Part shown: positions 26,493 to 34,768 of the stretch, one piece after another
Layout: each line of letters begins with the position of its first letter
Position numbering within the stretch: the stretch's first letter is position 1
Source: Curtobacterium citreum
GTDB lineage: Bacteria; Actinomycetota; Actinomycetes; Actinomycetales; Microbacteriaceae
Length of the DNA: 64,000 nucleotides
Assembly: GCF_006715175.1 (NCBI RefSeq)
Contig: NZ_VFMQ01000001.1
Coordinates: forward strand, 1,922,001-1,986,000
Direction: 5' to 3'
The notes under the pieces: generated by a model
What the model was told of the DNA's origin: nothing
What the model saw: the letters and a program-made list of their open reading frames with translations, nothing else
Database searches by the model: none
Position numbers and translations under genes: made by a program

Positions 26493-27350
26493 TCATCGCT
26501 CCAGGAGTTCACGTCGCCGCTGCGGCACCACCGCCACGGGCGCGCGTCCCTGCGTGATGAGGCCGTGCGCGGTGGAACCGGTGAACAGGCCGCCGATGGT
26601 GGTGCGGTGCCGGCGTCCGAGGACCACCAGCGAGGCGAACGGCGCGTGCGCCAGGAGTCGCTCGACGGGGTCCCCTTCCTCGAGTAAGGGGTGGTGGCGC
26701 AACCCGGGGTACCGCATGTGCAGGAGTCGCTCGCTGTCGGCGAGGACGGCACGGTTGTGCTCCTCGTACAGCTGCGGGTCCTCGAGCACGCTCAACGCGC
26801 CCGTCGCTGTGGCCACCGGGAGCTTCCACGCCCGGAGCGCGCCGAGGCGGTGGCGGCTCCGCAGCGCCTCTTCGGCGGCGAACCGCAGAGCTGCGTCCCC
26901 CGTCGACGTGTCGACTCCGAGGAGGACGTCACCGTCGACCGGGACCCAGTCCTCGGGAACGACAACGACCGGGAGGTCGGCGACCGTCGGGATGCGTTCC
27001 GGCATCCAACCGTCGAGCGCCGTCCGCAGTCGGTGTTGGCGGCGGTTACCGATCACGAGGAGGTCCGCGTCGGCGGCGACTTCGAGCAACGTGCGGTCGG
27101 GTGCCCCGAACCGCACCAGGGTCTCGACGCCCACGTGACTCCTGTCAGGGAGCCGCGCCGCTGCTGCTTCCACCAGCGCTCGATCGGCGCGGGGATCCGT
27201 TGACCATCCGTTCGTGACGGTGACGACGTCGACACGGCTGCCGGACGGAAGATCCCGTTCGATCACCCAGTCGATCGTGCGCAGACTCGCCTCGTGCTCG
27301 TCGATGCCGACCACGACGTGTTGCGGAACGGGAGCCGCAGCGTCTCGCAT
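26493..27350 (-). CDS. Tandem-domain universal stress protein, subtype A
   Basis: A 285-aa protein with two UspA domains. It starts MRDAAAPVPQHVVVGIDEHE and shares with the product of 11017-11877 the same first-domain core (NRRQHR then TALDGWMPER) and a second-domain loop LGRRHRTTIGGLFTGSTAHGL. It begins one base after the stop of the subtype B USP gene. The two A proteins and their B neighbours are evidently duplicates. Confidence 0.9.
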   Translation of the reverse strand: MRDAAAPVPQHVVVGIDEHEASLRTIDWVIERDLPSGSRVDVVTVTNGWSTDPRADRALVEAAAARLPDRSHVGVETLVRFGAPDRTLLEVAADADLLVIGNRRQHRLRTALDGWMPERIPTVADLPVVVVPEDWVPVDGDVLLGVDTSTGDAALRFAAEEALRSRHRLGALRAWKLPVATATGALSVLEDPQLYEEHNRAVLADSERLLHMRYPGLRHHPLLEEGDPVERLLAHAPFASLVVLGRRHRTTIGGLFTGSTAHGLITQGRAPVAVVPQRRRELLER

Positions 27351-27351
27351 G

Positions 27352-28224
27352 TCAATGCACCTCCGCCGGCGAGGGTACGGCTGAGGCCGTCGCCGGCACT
27401 GCGGCGGCCGGCTGGGGGACGATGCAGACCGGCGAGTGGGCGCGGTGCATCAGCGCTTCACCGACCGAACCTCCGAGGAACGCCCCGATGGCGGTCCGGT
27501 GTCGTCGCCCGGTGACGATGAGCGAGGCATCGGCCCCGGCTTCCTCCAGGAGTGCGGCCGCGGTCTGGCCGTGTCGACGAGCCGCGCGGACGACGAGGTC
27601 TGGGTGGCGGTCCGCCACGGCACGGCTCGCGGCCTGGAGCTCGAGCGTGCTCTCGTGCTCCCACAGCTCCCGGTCGTCCGCGAGGTAGATGTTCGCGTAC
27701 GGGGAGATCGTCAGCGGGATGTCCCAGGCCCGGACGAGGACGAGTTCGCTGCCACGGACAGCAGCCTGGTCCGCGGCGAACGCGAGCGCGGCCGAGGCGG
27801 TCCGACCGTCGACGCCGACCACGACCGGGCCCGCACCGTGGTGCCAGTGCTCGGGGACGGCGATGACGGGCACGGTGGTACGTGCCACGACGCGTTCAGC
27901 GATCCGGCCGCCGAGCGTCGCGAGCACGACGTGCGCCTGACGGGCACCGAGCACGAGGACGTCGCTGTCCTCGGAGTCCAGCAGCAGTCGCTCCACCGTC
28001 GGCCCCTCCGGCACGGACTGCTCGACCATCAGCCCAGGGTGACGCCGACGCAACCGCGTCTCTGCCTGTTCGAGCCGCTGCTCGGTCCGCAGCACCGTCT
28101 CGGAGTAGAGCTCGCTGACCGTGAGGAGCCGAACGCGGTCTCCTGGGCGGAGGTTCTCGTCGATCCATTCGATGGTCCGCGAGCCGGCGTCGGTGTCGTC
28201 GACCGCGACGGTGTAGCTGGTCAT
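27352..28224 (-). CDS. Tandem-domain universal stress protein, subtype B
   Basis: A 290-aa protein with two UspA domains. The ATG at 28224 has a GAGGAGCAACC ribosome binding site; the longer frame runs through the promoter. It opens MTSYTVAVDDTDAGSRTIEW, and its ATP loop (GRRHRTAIGAFLGGSVGE) is in the second domain. It is first in a two-gene operon with the subtype A gene and has a Dos box at 28318-28332, 93 bases upstream, close to the spacing of its paralogue at 11877-12758. Confidence 0.9.
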   Translation of the reverse strand: MTSYTVAVDDTDAGSRTIEWIDENLRPGDRVRLLTVSELYSETVLRTEQRLEQAETRLRRRHPGLMVEQSVPEGPTVERLLLDSEDSDVLVLGARQAHVVLATLGGRIAERVVARTTVPVIAVPEHWHHGAGPVVVGVDGRTASAALAFAADQAAVRGSELVLVRAWDIPLTISPYANIYLADDRELWEHESTLELQAASRAVADRHPDLVVRAARRHGQTAAALLEEAGADASLIVTGRRHRTAIGAFLGGSVGEALMHRAHSPVCIVPQPAAAVPATASAVPSPAEVH

Positions 28225-28317
28225 GGTTGCTCCTCGGCAGGTTCTTCCGGTCTGTGCCCGGCTGGCGACCGCGGTGGTCGCCTGCCACGACGGTAGGTCG
28301 ACCACAGCGAGCCGTGG

Positions 28318-28332
28318 AGGGTCGAACGTCCT
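28318..28332 (-). promoter_or_regulatory. Dos box of the second USP pair
   Basis: The minus-strand sequence AGGACGTTCGACCCT lies 93 bases before the start at 28224. Confidence 0.6.
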
Positions 28333-28390
28333 ACCGGTGTTGGCAGGCTTCTCCATTCCGAGACGGTTGCCGGGTCGGTCCGGGCGCACC

Positions 28391-28405
28391 GGGACCTTCG
28401 ACACT
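28391..28405 (+). promoter_or_regulatory. Dos box of the USP-ABC operon
   Basis: GGGACCTTCGACACT has three mismatches to the mycobacterial motif and one to the local consensus. It is 71 bases before the ATG at 28477. Confidence 0.6.
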
Positions 28406-28476
28406 GTTCCCGCGGCGGATGGACCCGCAGCCTCGTAGCGGAGGGGGTACCGACCGCCTCCAGGAAGGGGTCAGCG

Positions 28477-29268
28477 ATGACCAGACGATTCGTCGTCGGG
28501 TGGGATGGGTCGTCCGCGGCTCGCGGCGCACTCGCGTGGGCACTGGATCGCGTTGAAGGCGGGCCGAACCGCCTCATCGTCGTCCACGCTGTCCCAGCGG
28601 ACTCTGCCGCGCCGTCCCTGTCGACCGCCGACTTCTCCGTGCGGGCGGCCGTCAACGCCGTCATCGACACCGACCACGCCGTTCGGGTGGACGTCGAGGT
28701 GCACCGTGGGCACCCGACCGCGGTGCTGCTCGCTTCGGTGGACGCAGACTCCGTCCTCGTCGTGGGCCGGGACGGGGTGCCGGCAGCGCGTGGCTCGCGG
28801 CCCTCGCTCGCGGACCGCCTCGTAGGCGCAGCCCCCTGCACGGTCGTGGTCGTTCCGCTCGCGCCCGGGGCACGTCGGGACGGGATCGTCGTCGCGGTGG
28901 ATCCGGGCGCTTCGTCGCGTCCTTCGCTGCGCTTCGCGGTTCAGGAGGCGCGGCGCACGAGACAGTCGATCGTGGCCGTCAGCGCATGGTCACCCCGACA
29001 CGGCAATGGTGCCGAGGACCCGGGCGGCGTCGAGCGGACCCGTCGGTTGCGCATGCTGGAGGAACAGGTGGAGGACGCTCTCGCCGAGGCGCCGGACGTG
29101 GACGTCGTCCGGCGACTCGTTGCGGGTCCGCCGGCGCGGCGCATCGTGGAATCCGCCGAGGCCGCGTCATTGCTCGTCATCGGAGCGGGACACCGGCGCG
29201 CGAGGGCCGGAACAGTGACCGAGCAGGTCGTCCGCGCGTCCCGCACGCCTGTCGCGGTCGTCCGGTGA
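28477..29268 (+). CDS. Universal stress protein (tandem, divergent subtype)
   Basis: A 263-aa protein opening MTRRFVVGWDGSSAARGALAWALD, with a second UspA domain from about residue 135 (IVVAVDPGASSRPSLRFAV) ending LLVIGAGHRRARAGTVTEQV and TPVAVVR. It is shorter and differs from the A/B types. The ribosome binding site is GGAAGGGG. The stop overlaps the GTG of the ABC ATPase gene, so it heads the operon USP-ABC-permease-USP. Confidence 0.88.
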   Translation: MTRRFVVGWDGSSAARGALAWALDRVEGGPNRLIVVHAVPADSAAPSLSTADFSVRAAVNAVIDTDHAVRVDVEVHRGHPTAVLLASVDADSVLVVGRDGVPAARGSRPSLADRLVGAAPCTVVVVPLAPGARRDGIVVAVDPGASSRPSLRFAVQEARRTRQSIVAVSAWSPRHGNGAEDPGGVERTRRLRMLEEQVEDALAEAPDVDVVRRLVAGPPARRIVESAEAASLLVIGAGHRRARAGTVTEQVVRASRTPVAVVR

Positions 29269-30227
29269 ATCGGTCGTCGACCGGGCTGACGGGCTCTGCC
29301 GCCGTCCGGATCCGCGGGCTCGAGAAACGCTACGGGCGTGTCCGAGCAGTCGATGGCCTCGACCTGGACGTCGCCGCGGGGGAGGTGCACGGGTTCCTCG
29401 GGCCGAACGGCGCGGGCAAGACCAGCACCATGCGGATCCTCCTCGGTCTCAGTAAGGCGACGCGCGGGGACGTCCGAGTGCTCGGTGGCGATCCGTGGAG
29501 CGACGCGGTGTCGCTCCACCGCCGGATGGCGGCCGTTTCCGGGGACGCGGCTCTGTGGCCCGGGCTGACCGGGGGCGAAACGATCGACCTCCTGACTTCG
29601 TTGCGCGGCGGCGCGGTGCGATCCCGTCCCGTCCGAGCGAAGCGGGCCGCGCTGCTCGAGGATTTCGCACTCGACCCCACGAAACGCGTCCGTGCGTACT
29701 CGCGAGGCAACCGCCAGAAGGTTCTCCTCGTCGCCGCACTGCTCCTCCCGGCGGAGCTCTACCTGTTCGACGAGCCGACGACGGGACTCGACCCCCTGAT
29801 GCAGGAGGTGTTCGCGCGACACGTCCGAGCGTCGCACGACGTTGGAGCGACCGTGCTCCTGTCGTCCCACGTCCTGAGCGAAGCACAGGCGCTCTGCACG
29901 ACCGTTTCGATCGTCCGCGCCGGTCGGGTGGTCGAGACGGGCTCGATGGCGGAGCTGCGACGGCGCACGCGGACCACTGTCTCCTTCGACGCCGCAGGAT
30001 CGATCCGCGAGGTGCGCGCCGCCCTGCCCGAAGCGCGCGATCTCTCCGTGACGGGCGCCCGGTTCTCCTGCAGCGTCGCGGAGTCGGACGTCGTGGCCGC
30101 TCTCCCCCGGCTCGCGGCACTCGACATCACCGGTCTCGTCATCGCTCCGCCGTCCCTGGAGGAGTTGTTCCTGCACCAGTACGAGACCGAGTCGGTCTCG
30201 GCGGCAACCGCATGGAGCACGTCATGA
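29265..30227 (+). CDS. ABC transporter ATP-binding protein
   Basis: A 320-aa DrrA/CcmA-type ATPase. The GTG start overlaps the USP stop (GTGA). Walker A is GPNGAGKT (46-53). The signature is YSRGNRQK instead of LSGGQ, an unusual but recurrent variant in this exporter class. Walker B is YLFDEPTTGLD, and the H-loop is LLSSH. A C-terminal extension of about 80 residues is normal for the family. It pairs with the large permease that follows. The exported substrate is unknown. Confidence 0.92.
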   Translation: MNRSSTGLTGSAAVRIRGLEKRYGRVRAVDGLDLDVAAGEVHGFLGPNGAGKTSTMRILLGLSKATRGDVRVLGGDPWSDAVSLHRRMAAVSGDAALWPGLTGGETIDLLTSLRGGAVRSRPVRAKRAALLEDFALDPTKRVRAYSRGNRQKVLLVAALLLPAELYLFDEPTTGLDPLMQEVFARHVRASHDVGATVLLSSHVLSEAQALCTTVSIVRAGRVVETGSMAELRRRTRTTVSFDAAGSIREVRAALPEARDLSVTGARFSCSVAESDVVAALPRLAALDITGLVIAPPSLEELFLHQYETESVSAATAWSTS

Positions 30228-31834
30228 TCCTGCTGCTGGTCCGGTCACGCCTCCGGGCAGACCTGTGGCAGCTCGTCGGCTGGGTCCTGGGGCTCGCGGT
30301 CACGACGTCGCTGGTCACCGTCCAGGTCGCCGCGACGTTCCCCACCGGAGCCGCTCGTGCGGCCACGCTCCGCGTACTCCTCGCCACGCCCGTCGTCCTG
30401 GTGTTCAGAGGGACACCTGACGGCGCCTCTGCTGGGGCGTTCTTGACCGCCCTCAGCCTGTCGTTCGTCGCTTTCCTGGTCGGGATGATGAACGTCTTCC
30501 TCGTCACCCGGCACAGTCGCGCGGCCGAGGAGAGTGGTCTCGGGGACACTCTGAGCTCCACCGCGACGGCCCGGACCGGACCAGTCGTGAGTGTGCTGTT
30601 GTTCGTGGTGGCCTGGAACGCCATCGCCGGTGTCGCGGTTGCATCGGGCACCGCCCTCACAGCGGAGCCTCCGGGCGGATCGATGCTGTTCGGTGCAGCG
30701 TGCGCGGGCACCGGGGTGGGTACGGCCGGAGTCGTCCTGCTCCTCGCACAGTTCTTCCCGTCTGGACGCGCCACCAACGCCACGGGAGCCATCGTCTTGG
30801 TGGCGTGGTACTTCATCCGGGGCATCGGGGATGCAACCGGCACCGCAGACATGCGCACGCTGGTCCTGCGACCGTCGTGGGTCAGCTGGGCGAGTCCGAT
30901 CGGTTGGGCGCAGGCGACCCGGCCGTTCGGCGAGCAGTCGCTCTGGCCCCTCGTCCTCGGACCCACGCTCTTCGTCGCGGCCGGCGTGGGTGCCGTCGTC
31001 ACGGCGGGCCGTCGAGATGTCGGGTCGGCGACCATCGGCCACCGACCGGGACGAGCGGATGCCCGCCTGTGGCTGCGGGGAGCGTTCGGCCTGGCTGTCC
31101 GCCTCGACCGGGCGGTCCTGGTCACGTGGACGATCGCGATCCTCGCCTTCAGTGCGCTCGTCGGTTCACTGTCGGGTGTGGTCACCGACCAGCTCACTTC
31201 CGTATCTCCGGCGGTCACGAGGACGATCACGGCCATGGGCGGCGGAGCGCAGGACGTGTCGGAGTCGTTCGTCCGACTGGGTGCAGAGACCATCGGAGTC
31301 CTGGTCTCGGCCATGTGCGTGCAGGGAGCGCTCCGACTGCGGCGGGAGGAGGCCAGCGCGCGAGCAGATCTCCTGATCGTCAGCGGTGCCAGCCGCACGG
31401 CGTGGTTCTTCGCGTTCGCTGCACTCCCCGGCGCGGTCGCTGCTGTGGTGCTTTTGCTGTCCGGACTGGTCGCGGCCGTCGCCGCGGGGGAGGTCGGCGG
31501 CACGTCGGCGCCTTGGGCGACAGCGCCGCTCGGCCAACTGCCGGCGGTGCTCGTCATGCTCGCCGTGTCCGCGTTCGTCCTCGCGATCGTGCCGCGCACG
31601 AGCGTGGCGCTCGCCTGGTCGCTCTACGCTGCCGCGGCCTTCGTCGGCGAGTACGGCAGCATCGCCGGCTTGCCGGAGTCGCTGCGCCGACTGAGCCCGT
31701 TCGAGCACGTCGTGGATCCCTTTCACACGGGGCCGAGCGTGGCCGCTGCCGTCGCGATCACGGCCGGCGCGCTCGTCGTCGTCGGGATCTCGGCGCTCGC
31801 TATGCGGTTCAGGGACACGGGGTCAGACCATTGA
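30224..31834 (+). CDS. ABC transporter permease (exporter, about 12 TM segments)
   Basis: A 536-aa membrane protein starting at the ATG that overlaps the ATPase stop (an ATG 12 bases earlier is possible). Two halves of six hydrophobic segments each can be seen, with a polar link around residues 255-290. This is the tetronasin/polyketide-type exporter layout in which one polypeptide carries both membrane halves. It lies between USP genes under the same promoter, so it may export a lipid or toxic metabolite during dormancy; that role is a guess. Confidence 0.88.
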   Translation: MILLLVRSRLRADLWQLVGWVLGLAVTTSLVTVQVAATFPTGAARAATLRVLLATPVVLVFRGTPDGASAGAFLTALSLSFVAFLVGMMNVFLVTRHSRAAEESGLGDTLSSTATARTGPVVSVLLFVVAWNAIAGVAVASGTALTAEPPGGSMLFGAACAGTGVGTAGVVLLLAQFFPSGRATNATGAIVLVAWYFIRGIGDATGTADMRTLVLRPSWVSWASPIGWAQATRPFGEQSLWPLVLGPTLFVAAGVGAVVTAGRRDVGSATIGHRPGRADARLWLRGAFGLAVRLDRAVLVTWTIAILAFSALVGSLSGVVTDQLTSVSPAVTRTITAMGGGAQDVSESFVRLGAETIGVLVSAMCVQGALRLRREEASARADLLIVSGASRTAWFFAFAALPGAVAAVVLLLSGLVAAVAAGEVGGTSAPWATAPLGQLPAVLVMLAVSAFVLAIVPRTSVALAWSLYAAAAFVGEYGSIAGLPESLRRLSPFEHVVDPFHTGPSVAAAVAITAGALVVVGISALAMRFRDTGSDH

Positions 31835-31889
31835 CGAGCACGCCGAGCGCAAGGAAGCGGACGACCGAGGAACGAGAAAGGAACCGACG

Positions 31890-32741
31890 ATGCTGAAGCA
31901 GGTGCGTTGGAGCGTCGCGATCGACGAGACCGCGGCGGGCTGGAACACGCTCCAGTGGATCGCGCACAACGTCGCGGATGGTGACGTAGTACGGCTGGTG
32001 ACCATCCACGAGCGGTTCGGTGAGGCAGCGGAGCGTTCAACGGGTCGGCTGACGATCGCACGGCATCTGCTCACCGAGCGGCATCCCGATCTCAGGATCG
32101 AGCAGGAAGTCATGAACGGCCCGACACTGGGTCGACTCGTTGGGGAGACCGGCGAATCGGACATCCTGGTGATCGGCGGACGCCGCAGCGACCGGGTCTG
32201 GGCGTCCGTCACCGGTCGTGTCGCGGAACGAGTCATGGCCGGGGTGAAAGGCCCGGTGGTGGTCGTACCCGAACGGTGGCAGCCCACTCCCGCTCCTTCC
32301 GTCGTGGTCGGTGTCGAAGCCCAGACGGCCACGAGCGCACTCGAGTTCGCCTCGGAGAGAGTTGGGCAACGCGGCGGCGACCTCGTCCTCGTCCGAGCCT
32401 GGGAACCACCGACGAGCGTGTCGCCGATCGGTCGGGTGTACCTCGCGCGGGACGCGCCACGCTGGGAGCACGAGGGACAACTCGAACTGGACGCTGCCAT
32501 CCGCAGGGTGAGCCGAGAACTCCCTGACCTGCGCGTGCGCGCGGAGCTCCGTCAGGGGCGCCCGGCAGCAGTCCTGCAGCGCAGCGGAGAAGCCGCGGCA
32601 CTCATCGTCATCGGACGACGCCACCGGTCGGCCGTCGCCGGCAGTCTCTTCGGGTCCGTAGGAGAACACCTCGTGCACGACGGCCGCGTCCCCGTGTGCG
32701 TGGTGCCCCAGCAGCTCGATAGGCCCTCCGCGGACCTGTGA
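31890..32741 (+). CDS. Tandem-domain universal stress protein, subtype B-like
   Basis: A 283-aa protein with two UspA domains, first domain VRWSVAIDETAAGWNTLQWI, ATP loop GRRHRSAVAGSLFGSVGE in the second. It is most like the subtype B proteins at 11877 and 27352. It begins 55 bases after the permease gene with an AAAGGAAC ribosome binding site, as the last member of that operon. It is the sixth USP of the island. Confidence 0.88.
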   Translation: MLKQVRWSVAIDETAAGWNTLQWIAHNVADGDVVRLVTIHERFGEAAERSTGRLTIARHLLTERHPDLRIEQEVMNGPTLGRLVGETGESDILVIGGRRSDRVWASVTGRVAERVMAGVKGPVVVVPERWQPTPAPSVVVGVEAQTATSALEFASERVGQRGGDLVLVRAWEPPTSVSPIGRVYLARDAPRWEHEGQLELDAAIRRVSRELPDLRVRAELRQGRPAAVLQRSGEAAALIVIGRRHRSAVAGSLFGSVGEHLVHDGRVPVCVVPQQLDRPSADL

Positions 32742-32822
32742 CACCGGCGACACCGCCCACGAACGGCCAGTCTCCGCGCATACCTCCCCTGTACCGATCA
32801 ACGGTTCAAGGATGGAGACGAC

Positions 32823-32996
32823 ATGTTGCAGGCAGGTACGCTCGTGGTAGCTCTTCAGGATCACGGCGGTGTGAGCCGGTCGTTCGTCCGTAGCGGCGAG
32901 CAGGGCGTGGTCACGCAGGGCGGGTGGTGGCCGGTGCAGGTGCGGTGGCAAGGGCGGTCCTACAGTCAGCCTGCCTACGTCGACGAGATCGCCTGA
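32823..32996 (+). CDS. Small hypothetical protein (57 aa)
   Basis: An ORF with a GGATGGAG ribosome binding site before the ATG. It opens MLQAGTLVVALQDHGGVSRSF, has GGWWPVQVRWQGRSY in the middle and ends YVDEIA. The strand-rich pattern with a tryptophan pair resembles a small SH3-like barrel, but no family is recognised. It is not coupled to neighbours and is convergent with the next gene, whose stop is 17 bases away. Confidence 0.5.
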   Translation: MLQAGTLVVALQDHGGVSRSFVRSGEQGVVTQGGWWPVQVRWQGRSYSQPAYVDEIA

Positions 32997-33013
32997 CAGG
33001 CAGCGCGGCGTCG

Positions 33014-33724
33014 TCACTGCGCTGAGGATGCGCGGGTCCCGAGCGCCCGCTCCCACACGCGGCGGGTACGGCGCGCGGTCGGGGTGTCCTCGCCCAGTCC
33101 GTCGCAGAACGCGCGGACCCAGCTCAAGGCGTCCTGCCGAGGCACTCGGAACTCGTTGCCCACGTAGTAGGCGGAGTCCGGCAGCGGCACGACGTTGATG
33201 ATGTAGTACAGCGACCGGCGCGGCACACCGATCTCATCCGCGATCCAGCCCAGGCCGACGGAGGAACGGTCGGGGTGGCGGTGGCAGGGGAACGGTCGGC
33301 GGCGGGTGGTGCGACGCTCTTCCACGAACTGGCGGGCATCGTCGATGGGGATCTGGATCGAGTTGCCGATGCGGCGGGCAGAGTCGGGGAGGGCACCCTC
33401 GGAGCTGAGCACCCACACGCGTCGCTGGGTCACGTTCAGCTGCGCGGCGATCCACGCGAGGTCCACGGTCTCGACGTCGTCCGGGAAGGGTTCGATGCCG
33501 TACCCGTAGAACCGGCGCTTGTCGGATCGGCGTTCCTCGATGAACGGCTCGGCGCTGGTGAGGGGGATGCGCAGTTTCCCGGTTTCGTCCCGGTAGGTGC
33601 CGGCGGGCAGTTTGCCCTTCGAGGACCAGGCGTAGGCGCTCCCCATCGCGACACCGACGGCGCCGGCGAGCTCGCGGAGGGTCATGGTCTCGGTCACCGG
33701 GACGTTCTTCGTGCTGGTGGTCAT
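33014..33724 (-). CDS. DNA-binding protein of three tandem excisionase-like winged-helix units
   Basis: A 236-aa protein in which one module occurs three times. The first starts LRELAGAVGVAMGSAYAW, the second LAWIAAQLNVTQRRVWVL, the third LGWIADEIGVPRRSLYYI; each is followed by an LPxxxx-strand-wing (LRIPL, IQIPI, FRVPR) and a short helix (EPFIEER, RQFVEER, LSWVRAF). This is the MerR/excisionase winged-helix pattern at about residues 15-65, 85-136 and 153-205. Three units in one chain imply recognition of a long or repeated DNA site. Its promoter side faces an AT-rich stretch, a possible target. The closest known role would be an excision or replication factor of a mobile element; this is inference. 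Confidence 0.75.
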   Translation of the reverse strand: MTTSTKNVPVTETMTLRELAGAVGVAMGSAYAWSSKGKLPAGTYRDETGKLRIPLTSAEPFIEERRSDKRRFYGYGIEPFPDDVETVDLAWIAAQLNVTQRRVWVLSSEGALPDSARRIGNSIQIPIDDARQFVEERRTTRRRPFPCHRHPDRSSVGLGWIADEIGVPRRSLYYIINVVPLPDSAYYVGNEFRVPRQDALSWVRAFCDGLGEDTPTARRTRRVWERALGTRASSAQ

Positions 33725-34116
33725 CTGGGGCTCCTGGTGCTAAGGGCCGACCTGTTGACGACCTCATCCACGTGTATGCGGCGAAACCAGGACGAGCTGT
33801 GGGTGCCGGTCGTCGTCAGTCGGTCAGCGGGGCCGGCTTCCCCGCCGACTTCACGTCCGGAAGTCGGAGCTAACCGCAGGGGCATGCCGATCGGCGGGGT
33901 TCCAGGGCACTAGTCTCGTCCCTTCCGGCCGGAGGGTAAGAGCTATGGATAGGGATCTATATGTATGGGGGAGGTGGGAGGGGAGATGTATCCCTCTTCT
34001 TCTTCAGATCTATATCTGTGTTCAAGAAGTTAAGAAGAAGAAAGAAGGCCCTACTTCCGCAGCAGGCTGCGGAACTGGCTGACTTGCCAGACCGCTCAAC
34101 CCGTTGAGCGTCAGCC
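33725..34116. other. Intergenic region with an AT-rich patch and inverted repeats
   Basis: Between about 33935 and 34050 the DNA is far richer in A+T than the rest of the window. It holds a pyrimidine run (CTCTTCTTCTTC), the near-palindrome AGATCTATATCT and a purine run (GAAGAAGAAAGAAGG) that could pair with the pyrimidine run. Next come two small hairpins: CCGCAG/CTGCGG at 34057-34072 and CGCTCAAC/GTTGAGCG at 34093-34110. No gene is seen. It could be an operator, a replication or transfer origin, or foreign DNA. Confidence 0.5.
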
Positions 34117-34683
34117 GTGATCTTCGCAAGCCAGGGGCTGGATCAACTCGGGTTTCGCCGCATCGTGTTGAGCATGGCCAGCACGACCCACTTCTCTCGG
34201 TTCACCTCAGGACTCTCGCGCTGCCCGGGAGCCGAGCTGGAAACCGAACCCATGGACCTCACGACCGCGGTTGGAGTCCCGGTGACCACGATGATCATCA
34301 GCTGCGGCAGAGACTGCGCGGTCGTGGACGATGCGACGACCGCATTGCAGTGGATGTTCCCGGGCGCGACCACTCGGGCAGACTTCGCCTCCCGGACTGC
34401 CGAGGCCGCTCAGGCCGCGGAGCGAGCGCACTACGAACAGGTCCGGTGGTGCGTCGCTGCCCACAGGATGTCCGCTTCGCAGCACCGGCTCTACGCAGCA
34501 CCGAAGGACACCCACTTCGACGGGCCGCTTCCGTTGCGGTGGCTCGGAGTCCCGCCGCTGTACCTGACGGGAACGCAGCTCGGCGAGCGACCGCTCCCGA
34601 GCGGTCTCACTGAGCGGGTGTGCGGAGCGCCCGATGCGTGCTTGCGGCTGCTCGCTGACGCAGGCGTCATCGAGTTGTGGTGA
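34117..34683 (+). CDS. Hypothetical protein
   Basis: Frame of 188 aa from a GTG; ATG codons at 34174 and 34252 are alternatives, and none has a strong ribosome binding site. The part from about residue 46 (MDLTTAVGVPVTTMIISCG) onward is coherent, with helices around TRADFASRTAEAAQAAERAHYEQ and a C-terminal CLRLLADAGVIELW. No family is recognised. It is an accessory gene near the end of the island, possibly one unit with the next gene. Confidence 0.45.
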   Translation: MIFASQGLDQLGFRRIVLSMASTTHFSRFTSGLSRCPGAELETEPMDLTTAVGVPVTTMIISCGRDCAVVDDATTALQWMFPGATTRADFASRTAEAAQAAERAHYEQVRWCVAAHRMSASQHRLYAAPKDTHFDGPLPLRWLGVPPLYLTGTQLGERPLPSGLTERVCGAPDACLRLLADAGVIELW

Positions 34684-34768
34684 ATCGACGAGGGTTGCCC
34701 TGGTCCGCGCATAGGTGCCCCGAGGACGACATCCGTCATGGACGGGGATCCGGAACGGAGAAGCCACG

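Noticed and set aside
26493..28224. Idea that the kinase is expressed only from the upstream USP promoter
   Set aside because: The kinase start is 216 bases past the USP stop and has its own palindromic site between, so a separate promoter is more likely.
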